64,000 bases of DNA from GCA-2731375 sp964590195 (lineage in GTDB: Bacteria; Pseudomonadota; Alphaproteobacteria; GCA-2731375), in assembly GCA_964590195.1 (NCBI GenBank), contig CAZPWJ010000006.1:30837-94836 (forward strand), given 5' to 3'. Position 1 is the first letter of the stretch, and every line of letters starts with the position of its first letter. This document shows positions 57,474 through 64,000 of the stretch, piece by piece. The notes under the pieces were generated by a model, which saw nothing but the letters and a program-made list of their open reading frames with translations, was not told where the DNA came from and searched no databases. Made by a program: the position numbers and the translations under genes.

Positions 57474-60400
57474 GTGCATTTTACAAAATTACGGCTTAGT
57501 GGCTTTAAATCCTTCGTCGATCCCATGGAACTGGTGATCGAAACCGGCCTGACCGGCGTGGTCGGGCCGAACGGTTGCGGCAAATCCAATTTGGTGGAGG
57601 CCCTGCGCTGGGTGATGGGCGAAAACTCGGCCAAGCGCATGCGCGGCGGCGCCATGGACGATGTGATCTTCAATGGCTCGCAAAACCGCGGCAGCCGTAA
57701 TTTGGCGGAAGTCTCTCTGGTCATCGATAACAAGGACCGCACCGCGCCCGCTTCTCTGAACGATTCGGACGATCTGGAAGTGACCCGGGCCATCGAGCGC
57801 GAGCGCGGCTCCGCCTATCGGGTCAACGGCAATGAAATGCGGGCTCGCGACGTGCAGCTGCTGTTCGCCGATGCCGCCTCCGGCGCCCATTCGCCCTCCC
57901 TGGTCTCCCAGGGCCGTATTGCCGAGATCATTAGTTCCAAGCCCGCCGACCGCCGGGCCCTGCTGGAAGAGGCAGCCGGCATTACCGGCTTGCATTCCCG
58001 CCGGCACGAGGCGGAATTGCGGTTGCGGGCGGCGGAAAACAACATGGAGCGCCTGGATGACGTCATGCAGTCGCTGGAGGCGCAGCTGCAAAGCATGAAG
58101 CGTCAGGCCCGTCAGGCCAGACGTTTTCGCAAGATCGGCGAGCAGGTCCGTCATTTCGAATCCATACAGCTGCACCTGCTGTTTCAACGTGCGGAGCAGC
58201 AATTGCAAAGCGCCGGCGAGGAGCTGGCCAAGGCCAACGGCCAGGTCGCCCGCCTGACCCAGGAAGCGGCGCAGGCCACCACCGCCCATACCGAAGGCGC
58301 CGACGGTCTGCCGGATCTGCGCCAGGCGGAGGCCGTGGCGGCGGCGGTGCTGCACCGTCTGGCCGTGGCCCGCGATGGCCTGGATCAGGAAGAACAACGC
58401 ATTACAGAGGCTTCATCCCAGTTGCAGGCCCGCCTGCGCCAGATCGAGATCGATCAAAAGCGCGAAAGCGGCCTGGGCGAGGAAGCCGCCGCTACCATCG
58501 CCCGTCTCGGCGAAGAGGCGGAGCAGTTGCGCGAGCAGCAAGCCGGCGAAGCCGAGGCGGGCGCCGAGGCCGAGAGCCGCGTCGCGGCGGCGGCGTCGGT
58601 CCTGGGCGAGGGCGAGGGCGAGTTGCAGGCCCTGACCGATCAGGTCGCGGAGGGCGCGGCCCAGTCGGAGGCCCTGCGCCGTGCCTTGGCGACGGCGGAA
58701 CAGCGCCTGCAGCGCCTGTCGCAGCGCCAGGCCGAGGCCAAGACAACCCTTGAACGCCTGACGGCGGAAACCCAGGGCGACGAGCGTCTGGCGGAGGCGA
58801 ACGAAGCCTTGGCGCAGGCCGAGCAGGCGGCGGAAGAAGCCGTCGCCGGGTTGGAGCAGAGCGAGGCGGCCCACGGCGCCTGCGAGGAAAGCCTTGCCCA
58901 GGCCCGCGAGGCCGGCCAGCAGCTGGAGGCGCAGGATGCCCAACTGGCGGCAGAGGAAAAGGCCCTGGCGGAACTGCTGCGGCAGACGGATGCGGATCTT
59001 TGGCCCGCCGTGATCGACGCGGTGTCGGTGGAGCCCGGCTATGAGGCTGCCCTGGGCGCGGCCCTGGGTGATGACCTGGATGTTCCGACAGATGAAGCCG
59101 CGCCGGTACATTGGCGTACTTTAGAGCCCAGGGACGATGCGCCGGAACTGCCGGCGGGGGCGACGCCCTTGTCCCAATACGTCAAGGCGCCGCCGGCGTT
59201 GGCCCGGCGCTTGTCGCAGGTCGGCGTGGTCGACGAGGCCGACGCGGCGCGTCTGGTGGGCGAGCTGGCCTATGGCCAGCGTCTGGTCTCCGTCGCCGGT
59301 GCCCTGTGGCGCTGGGACGGCTTTACCGTCACCGCCGGGGCGGAAACCGCCGCCGCCGTGCGTCTGGCGCAGGGCAACCGGCTGGCCGAGCTGGGCCGTT
59401 TTCGTGCCGAGTTGGCGCCAGGGCTGGAGAAGTCCCGTGATGGCCTGGTAGTGGCGCGGGACAATCTGGAAGCTGCCGCCCGCGCCCGGGCGACGGCGCG
59501 GGAAGCGGCCCGTCTTGGCCGTGAGGCTCTGGACCGGGGACGCAATGCACAGGCCAAGGCGGAAAAGGATGCCGCCGCGCGTTCCGCCCGCATGACAACG
59601 GTGCAGGAAAGCCTGGCCCAGATTGAAGCCGATCTGGAAGAGAGCAAGACGGCAGTGGGCGAGACCCAGGAACAGTTGTCGGCTCTGCCGCCCCTGGATG
59701 ATTTGCGCCAGCGGCTTGAGGCCTTGCGGGCGCAGGTTTCGGCGCAGCGCACCGATCTGGTCGAGGCGCGGGGCCAACGCGACCGTCTACAGCGCGAGGC
59801 CAAGATGCGGGCCGACCGGGTGGCGGCCATCGCGGGCGAGCAGGACGGTTGGCGCCGCCGGGCCGCCGGCGCGGAAGAGCAATTGGCCGCCCTGGCGGAA
59901 CGGGCCACGGCAGGCCGGGAAGAGCTGGAGGTATTGCAAGGCAAGCCGGCCGAGATCGCCGGGCAGCGGCAGGCCCTGCTGGAACAGATCGAAACGGCGG
60001 AGGCGACCCGCAACAAGGCGGCGGATGATTTGGCTCAGGCCGAGGCGGCGGTCGGCGAACTGGCGGTTGCCCAGCGCCGGGCCGAGAGCGCCCTGGCCGC
60101 CGCCCGGGAAGAACGGGTGCGCGGCGAGGCCGGCGTTGAACAATGCGAGGAGCGCCGGGCCGAGGTATCCCGGCGGATTCACGAGACCCTGGATTGTCAG
60201 CCGCAGGCGGTTCTGGCCAAGGCCGAGATCGAGGCCGATGCGGAGCTTCCCCCCCTGGATGAGGCCGAACGCAAGTTGGAGCGTTTGAAGCGGGAACGTG
60301 ACAATATGGGCGCGGTCAACCTGCGCGCCGAACAGGAAGCCGTGGAGCTGGAAGAACAGCTTGAAGGCATGGTCACGGAACGGGCCGATCTGGAGGCCGC

Positions 60401-60932
60401 CATCGCCCGTCTGCGCCAGGGGATCTACAGCCTGAACAAGGAGGCGCGGGAACGCCTGCTGGGCGCTTTCAAGACTGTCGACGGTCATTTCCAGGATCTG
60501 TTCGTGCGCCTGTTTGGCGGCGGCAAGGCGCATCTGAGCTTGACGGAATCGGATGATCCGCTGGAGGCGGGCCTGGAAATCATGGCCTCGCCGCCCGGCA
60601 AGCGGCTGCAAAACCTCTCCCTGCTGTCGGGCGGGGAGCAGACCCTGACGGCGCTGGCGCTTTTGTTCTCGGTCTTTCTGACAAATCCCGCGCCTGTTTG
60701 CGTGCTGGATGAGGTCGACGCGCCGCTGGATGATGCCAACGTGGAACGGTTCACCAATCTGGTTAACGAGATCGCCCGGATTACCGGCACCCGCTTCCTG
60801 ATTATTACCCATCATCCCTACACCATGGCCCGTATGGACCGCTTGTTTGGCGTCACCATGTCCGAGCGCGGTGTCTCGCAACTGGTCTCCGTCGACCTGG
60901 AGCGCGCGGAACGTATTCGGGCCAGCGGATGA
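57474..60932 (+). CDS. smc: Chromosome segregation protein SMC
   Basis: This encodes 1152 residues from a GTG start; GGGGA lies about 10 bases upstream. SMC ATPase dimers entrap and compact DNA to segregate chromosomes. The Walker A G-P-N-G-C-G-K-S is at residues 31-38. Long coiled coils rich in Ala/Glu/Arg flank a hinge at about 495-625 (L-W-P-A-V-I-D-A-V-S and L-G-A-A-L-G-D-D). The C-terminal ABC signature L-S-G-G-E-Q-T-L is near 1055 and Walker B V-C-V-L-D-E-V-D-A-P-L-D near 1080. The ScpA and ScpB genes are not in the window. It is last in the ccrM-mutY-dsbA-smc region. Confidence 0.96.
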   Translation: MHFTKLRLSGFKSFVDPMELVIETGLTGVVGPNGCGKSNLVEALRWVMGENSAKRMRGGAMDDVIFNGSQNRGSRNLAEVSLVIDNKDRTAPASLNDSDDLEVTRAIERERGSAYRVNGNEMRARDVQLLFADAASGAHSPSLVSQGRIAEIISSKPADRRALLEEAAGITGLHSRRHEAELRLRAAENNMERLDDVMQSLEAQLQSMKRQARQARRFRKIGEQVRHFESIQLHLLFQRAEQQLQSAGEELAKANGQVARLTQEAAQATTAHTEGADGLPDLRQAEAVAAAVLHRLAVARDGLDQEEQRITEASSQLQARLRQIEIDQKRESGLGEEAAATIARLGEEAEQLREQQAGEAEAGAEAESRVAAAASVLGEGEGELQALTDQVAEGAAQSEALRRALATAEQRLQRLSQRQAEAKTTLERLTAETQGDERLAEANEALAQAEQAAEEAVAGLEQSEAAHGACEESLAQAREAGQQLEAQDAQLAAEEKALAELLRQTDADLWPAVIDAVSVEPGYEAALGAALGDDLDVPTDEAAPVHWRTLEPRDDAPELPAGATPLSQYVKAPPALARRLSQVGVVDEADAARLVGELAYGQRLVSVAGALWRWDGFTVTAGAETAAAVRLAQGNRLAELGRFRAELAPGLEKSRDGLVVARDNLEAAARARATAREAARLGREALDRGRNAQAKAEKDAAARSARMTTVQESLAQIEADLEESKTAVGETQEQLSALPPLDDLRQRLEALRAQVSAQRTDLVEARGQRDRLQREAKMRADRVAAIAGEQDGWRRRAAGAEEQLAALAERATAGREELEVLQGKPAEIAGQRQALLEQIETAEATRNKAADDLAQAEAAVGELAVAQRRAESALAAAREERVRGEAGVEQCEERRAEVSRRIHETLDCQPQAVLAKAEIEADAELPPLDEAERKLERLKRERDNMGAVNLRAEQEAVELEEQLEGMVTERADLEAAIARLRQGIYSLNKEARERLLGAFKTVDGHFQDLFVRLFGGGKAHLSLTESDDPLEAGLEIMASPPGKRLQNLSLLSGGEQTLTALALLFSVFLTNPAPVCVLDEVDAPLDDANVERFTNLVNEIARITGTRFLIITHHPYTMARMDRLFGVTMSERGVSQLVSVDLERAERIRASG

Positions 60933-61027
60933 CTTCGGGGCAGCATGCCGGGGGCGGTGGTGAGCTAAATTGTCACATTGGTAAATTGTATAGGAAAATC
61001 ATGTAGTTAAGGCATGGTCATTGGCCC

Positions 61028-61056
61028 TTGACAGGTTACGGGTCAATTCGTATCGT
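61028..61056 (+). promoter_or_regulatory. Sigma70-like promoter of the F0 ATP synthase operon
   Basis: TTGACA (61028-61033, perfect) and TATCGT (61051-61056) are spaced exactly 17 bases, in the 295-base gap between smc and atpI. Transcription would start near 61063 and leave a leader of about 165 bases before the atpI ATG. The leader holds two GANTC sites (near 61107 and 61133). I see no other feature in this gap. Confidence 0.75.
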
Positions 61057-61227
61057 GCGCCCGCTTCCGGCCAGTCGTGGCCGGGTGCTTGTAACGTCTT
61101 GCCGGGGCTGGATTCCGCCCATGAAATACTGGGGAATCATCAGGTTTCGACATGATAAATGGCCGCCGGCACGGCAACCGGTACCTGGCTGATCGAGTAT
61201 CCAACCACGGCGCAGCTTTCGAGCGAC

Positions 61228-61686
61228 ATGACCAATCCGCAACACCCCCCTTCCTTGGAAGACCCTTCCCTGGATGAACTGGGTGGCAGGATCTCTAAGG
61301 CCCGCCACCAGGCGGGGCTTGAGAAAACGGCGGCGGAATTGGAGGCGTTGGAGAAAGGGGCGGGTGCCGACCTTGGTGCGGCATGGCGGATTTCTATTGA
61401 AATCGTCGTCGCACTTGTGGTTTGTACCGCCATCGGCTGGGCCCTGGATTATTGGTTCGGGACCAAACCGTGGCTGATGCTGCTGTTCTTGTTTCTTGGC
61501 GGTGCGGCAGGCATAAATAACGCGGTGCGGACCGCGATGCGGATGGACGCCCGGGCCATGGAGGCTTTGGAAGCCCAAAAGCTGACTGGGTCGCAAACCA
61601 AGTCGCAAACTGGGCCGCCATCCGGGTCGCTGGCGGGTAAGACGAGTACGGTAGAGAAAGATAAGGGAGAACGGCGTGAGCGCTGA
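61228..61686 (+). CDS. atpI: AtpI/AtpZ-like F0 accessory protein
   Basis: This encodes 152 residues from ATG 61228 (MTNPQHPPSL); a longer in-frame start at 61159 is less likely. Two transmembrane helices are visible, I-S-I-E-I-V-V-A-L-V-V-C-T-A-I-G-W-A near residues 55-72 and P-W-L-M-L-L-F-L-F-L-G-G-A-A near 82-95. G-W-A-L-D-Y-W-F is the usual AtpI motif between them. AtpI helps assemble or stabilise the c-ring or supply Mg2+. It precedes atpB and overlaps it by 11 bases. The C-terminal Gly/Ser/Lys tail is unlikely to be structured. Confidence 0.9.
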   Translation: MTNPQHPPSLEDPSLDELGGRISKARHQAGLEKTAAELEALEKGAGADLGAAWRISIEIVVALVVCTAIGWALDYWFGTKPWLMLLFLFLGGAAGINNAVRTAMRMDARAMEALEAQKLTGSQTKSQTGPPSGSLAGKTSTVEKDKGERRER

Positions 61687-62425
61687 ACGCCATATTGATC
61701 ATAGTAGCCCGATGCACCAGTTCGTCATCGGCCGGCTGAATGATTGGCAGTTGGGCGGCTTGGATGTGTCATTTTCCAAGGCGGCCGCTTTCATGTTCGG
61801 CGCCGTTATCGTGGCGACGCTGTTTCTGGTTCTGACCACCTCCAAGCGCTCGATGGTGCCGGGGCGCTGGCAGTCCGTGGCCGAGCTCTGGTACGAATTC
61901 ATCGCCGATATGATCAAGGAAACCATTGGCAGCGAGGGGCGGAAATACTTCCCCTTCGTGTTCTCCCTGTTCAGCTTCATCGTCATGTGTAACCTGCTCG
62001 GTATGCTGCCCTACAGCTACACCGTGACCTCCCACATCGCCGTCACCATCACTCTGGCGCTGTCGGTCTTCATCCTGACCACATTCATCGGCATTACCAG
62101 GCACGGGACACATTTCCTGTCCTTCTTCGTACCCAAGGGCGTGCCCCTGGTGATGCTGTTCCTGGTCGTTCCGATCGAGGTTCTGTCCTATTTCATGCGG
62201 CCGATCAGCCACTCGGTTCGCCTGTTCGCCAACATGACCGCTGGCCACACCATGTTGAAGGTGTTTGGCGCGTTTGTTGTGCAGATGGGCGTGTTCGGCG
62301 TTTTGCCGTTCGCTCTGATCGTTGCCCTGACCGGCCTGGAAGTCGCCATCGCGGTGCTTCAGGCCTATGTCTTCACCATTCTGACCTGCCTCTACCTCAA
62401 TGACGCCATTCATTTGGAGCATTGA
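61676..62425 (+). CDS. atpB: ATP synthase F0 subunit a
   Basis: This encodes 249 residues from GTG 61676, preceded by GGGAG six bases upstream and overlapping atpI. Six hydrophobic helices are seen. The essential Arg is in S-H-S-V-R-L-F-A-N-M near residue 180, in the helix that meets the c-ring. Other typical segments are F-V-F-S-L-F-S-F-I-V-M-C-N-L-L-G and I-G-I-T-R-H-G. Subunit a provides the proton half-channels. The gene is followed 76 bases later by atpE. The operon holds F0 genes only, as in Rhodospirillum-like bacteria where F1 genes are elsewhere. Confidence 0.97.
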   Translation: MSAERHIDHSSPMHQFVIGRLNDWQLGGLDVSFSKAAAFMFGAVIVATLFLVLTTSKRSMVPGRWQSVAELWYEFIADMIKETIGSEGRKYFPFVFSLFSFIVMCNLLGMLPYSYTVTSHIAVTITLALSVFILTTFIGITRHGTHFLSFFVPKGVPLVMLFLVVPIEVLSYFMRPISHSVRLFANMTAGHTMLKVFGAFVVQMGVFGVLPFALIVALTGLEVAIAVLQAYVFTILTCLYLNDAIHLEH

Positions 62426-62501
62426 TGGGCATTGATTCGGGGCAAGGTCCGATATATTACCCATTCCCATCCACTCTCTTGAAAACGAAGGAATTTTAAT
62501 C

Positions 62502-62729
62502 ATGGATCCAGCAGCAGCGAAGCTGATCGGTGCCGGTCTTGCCGCAATCGCCATGGGTGGCGCAGGTATCGGTATTGGCCTGATTTTCGGCAACTACGTT
62601 GCCGGCGCCATGCGCAACCCAGGTGCGGCCCAGGCCGTGTTTGGCCGGGTTATTCTGGGCTTTGCCCTGACCGAGGCCATCGCCCTGTTCGCGCTGGTTG
62701 TCGCGCTGATCATCCTGTTCGTCTTCTAA
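62502..62729 (+). CDS. atpE: ATP synthase F0 subunit c
   Basis: This encodes 75 residues. AAGGAA lies about 8 bases before the ATG. It is a hairpin of two helices. The first is Gly/Ala-rich (A-A-I-A-M-G-G-A-G-I-G-I-G-L-I-F-G), with the polar loop M-R-N-P near residue 38. The proton-carrying Glu is in A-L-T-E-A-I-A near residue 56-62. The Glu context lacks the extra polar residues of Na+-type c-subunits, so proton use is inferred. Gap to b' is about 100 bases. Confidence 0.97.
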   Translation: MDPAAAKLIGAGLAAIAMGGAGIGIGLIFGNYVAGAMRNPGAAQAVFGRVILGFALTEAIALFALVVALIILFVF

Positions 62730-62829
62730 ACCGCTGCTGGGCAATGCCCAGCGGTGATATCTGCTCCAGCGCGCCTATTTTGATACATTGCGCCGTTGGA
62801 GTGGCAGGAAGTTAGAACGGAGCGAGAGC

Positions 62830-63330
62830 ATGCCTCAATTTTGGATGGAGGATTTCGCGCCACAAATGGTGTGGCTGGTGATCTCCTTTATCGCGCTTTA
62901 TCTGTTGATGGCCCGGGTGGCATTGCCGCGTGTGGCCAACGTACTGGAAACCCGGCACGGCAGGATTGCCGATGACCTGGACCAGGCCGCGCAGCTGAAG
63001 ACGCAAGCCGAAACCGTGATCAGCGAATACGAAGCGGCTCTGGCGGAGGCCCGCGCCCAGGCGCAGGCAACCATTGCCCAGGCCGGTTTGGAAGCTGCCG
63101 CGGCATCGGAAAAACGCAGTGCCGAGGTCTCGGAAGCATTGGCGGCGGAGGCGGCGGCTGCCGCCGAACGCGTCGCCGCGGCCAAGAACGATGCCCTGAC
63201 CGAATTGCGCGGTGTCGCCACCGAACTGGCCCAGGCCGCGGCCGAACGTCTGATTGACGGCTCGGTCGATACGGCGGATGTCCAGCAGGCGGTCGATGCG
63301 GCGATACAGCAGAACGCGAGTGGGAGCTAG
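62830..63330 (+). CDS. ATP synthase F0 subunit b'
   Basis: This encodes 166 residues from ATG 62830 (MPQFWMEDFAPQM), with GGAGCGAGAG just upstream. One N-terminal membrane helix (V-W-L-V-I-S-F-I-A-L-Y-L-L-M-A) is followed by a long Ala/Glu-rich coiled coil. In photosynthetic and related alphaproteobacteria the peripheral stalk is a b-b' heterodimer; this more divergent copy, next to a standard b gene, fits b'. It is followed 3 bases later by the b gene. The symbol atpG or atpX is used in some genomes, so none is given here. Confidence 0.93.
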   Translation: MPQFWMEDFAPQMVWLVISFIALYLLMARVALPRVANVLETRHGRIADDLDQAAQLKTQAETVISEYEAALAEARAQAQATIAQAGLEAAAASEKRSAEVSEALAAEAAAAAERVAAAKNDALTELRGVATELAQAAAERLIDGSVDTADVQQAVDAAIQQNASGS

Positions 63331-63333
63331 CTG

Positions 63334-63813
63334 ATGGACGCGACATTTTGGGTCGGCGCGGCCTTTCTACTGTTCATAGCTATCCTGTTCTATCTCAAGG
63401 TGCCGGGCATGTTGACCAAGGCGCTGGATGAGCGCTCGGCCAAGATCGCCGAGGATCTGGAGCAGGCCCGGCAGCTACGTGAAGAGGCCCAGGCATTGCT
63501 GGCCACCTACGAGCGTAAACAGCGTGATGCGCTTTCGGAGGCCGAGGAAATCATCGCGCATGCCAAGGAAGAGGCCCAGCGCGAAGCCGAAATCGCGGCC
63601 AAAAAGCTGGACGAGGCCATCGCCCGGCGGCAGCAGTCGGCCCTGGACAAGATCGCCATGGCCGAAGCGCAGGCGGAAAAAGAAGTCCGCGATGCCGCCA
63701 TCGAGATCGCCATCACAGCGGCCACGGCGGTGGTTGCCGAACAGGTCAAGGGCGACCGGGCCGATGATCTGATCGCCACGGCCACGGCGGATCTGGGCCG
63801 GCATCTGAACTGA
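63334..63813 (+). CDS. atpF: ATP synthase F0 subunit b
   Basis: This encodes 159 residues. One N-terminal transmembrane helix (W-V-G-A-A-F-L-L-F-I-A-I-L-F-Y-L) is followed by a polar stretch V-P-G-M-L-T-K-A-L-D-E-R and a long helical stalk rich in Glu, Ala and Lys. It pairs with b' to hold the F1 head. It is the last gene of the operon and is followed after 27 bases by a strong intrinsic terminator, so the transcript ends here and the F1 genes must lie elsewhere. Confidence 0.96.
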   Translation: MDATFWVGAAFLLFIAILFYLKVPGMLTKALDERSAKIAEDLEQARQLREEAQALLATYERKQRDALSEAEEIIAHAKEEAQREAEIAAKKLDEAIARRQQSALDKIAMAEAQAEKEVRDAAIEIAITAATAVVAEQVKGDRADDLIATATADLGRHLN

Positions 63814-63840
63814 TCCTTTTCGATATTTGAGACTCTCAAG

Positions 63841-63868
63841 AAACCTCGCCCTCGGGCGGGGTTTTTTT
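63841..63868 (+). terminator. Intrinsic terminator of the F0 operon
   Basis: AAACCTCGCC (63841-63850) and its inverted copy GGCGGGGTTT (63855-63864) form a 10-bp stem with one G-T pair and a CTCG loop, directly followed by a run of T (63862-63868). The signal is strong and lies 27 bases after atpF. Confidence 0.9.
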
Positions 63869-64000
63869 GTCGGAGAGGTGGAATATCAATCCTCATTGAC
63901 AATTTCCGACCATGCGCTTCAACTATATGGTGGGCATTGCGGCATAGATTTGTGCTCAGGCCAGGGGCGGTCATTTGGGGAGGAAAGATATTCTATAATG
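63869..64000. other. Intergenic tail with possible promoter of the next gene
   Basis: No gene is visible. TTGACA occurs at 63896-63901, with only poor -10 matches 17-20 bases later. GGGGAGGAAAG (63977-63987) is a strong ribosome-site-like sequence, and an ATG occupies the last three bases (63998-64000), which may be the start of a plus-strand gene outside the window. Confidence 0.4.

Overview
This 64 kb window is GC-rich (about 60% by eye), densely coding bacterial chromosome. The likely source is an alphaproteobacterium of Rhodospirillales type, probably a metagenome-assembled scaffold because it carries one 25-N gap (33417-33441). Several things support this: a CcrM-type GANTC methyltransferase, an F0 operon separate from F1 with paired b' and b subunits, DUF4169, RHH_4, IalB and DUF721 family proteins, the order prs-rplY-pth-ychF, and the order rnhB-ccrM-mutY-DUF721-dsbA-smc. 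I saw no rRNA, tRNA, CRISPR array, transposase, integrase or prophage gene. Most of the window is housekeeping and intermediary metabolism.

Layout. 1-4.9 kb: end of an SDR gene, a HAD phosphatase, a 31-residue membrane peptide, a histone-deacetylase-like amidohydrolase, a kappa-GST/HCCA-isomerase-like protein, a lipid kinase and a TTC38-like TPR protein. 4.9-8.1 kb (minus): a periplasmic solute-binding protein gene followed by a hybrid sensor kinase. 8.2-11.2 kb (minus): a 2-hydroxyacid dehydrogenase, enoyl-CoA hydratase and acyl-CoA dehydrogenase operon. 11.3-13.3 kb: fumC, an RHH protein and a NIPSNAP protein. 13.3-19.8 kb: a giant AsmA protein, DUF4169, a ClC channel with CBS domains and a thioesterase. 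20.0-20.8 kb: an AT-rich island with a small secreted Ala/Ser/Thr-rich protein. 21-27 kb: DUF3108, a lipoprotein hydrolase, ispE, a TPR lipoprotein and ETF-QO. 27-33.4 kb: a uracil-DNA glycosylase, lytic transglycosylase, MoaB, a DUF2064/GT2 pair, a PA0069-type radical SAM protein and a MaoC hydratase.

33.5-39.5 kb: ychF, pth, rplY and prs, interrupted by an opposite-strand MFS/spermidine-synthase fusion. 39.6-47.3 kb: enoyl-CoA hydratase, an ankyrin protein and a divergent CoA-dependent catabolic cluster (MFS, SDR, two family III CoA transferases, a double hot-dog protein). 47.3-53 kb: rlmN, IalB, a SpoU methyltransferase, quinone oxidoreductase, a methyltransferase and a CPA2 antiporter. 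53.3-60.9 kb: rnhB, ccrM, mutY, DUF721, dsbA-like and smc. 61-63.9 kb: the F0 ATP synthase operon with a clear sigma70 promoter and an intrinsic terminator.

The most notable signals are these. The mutY frame has no ATG, GTG or TTG upstream of its catalytic Glu, and an ATT codon with a good Shine-Dalgarno appears to be the start. GANTC sites sit on or beside predicted promoters (ccrM, dsbA-like, prs, the 20.3 kb secreted protein), which suggests a methylation-coupled regulon. A uracil-DNA glycosylase lacks two of four cluster cysteines. A solute-binding protein and a sensor kinase are coupled. The CoA cluster contains a hot-dog protein lacking the hydratase Asp. I found no clearly new multi-gene defence or mobile system.
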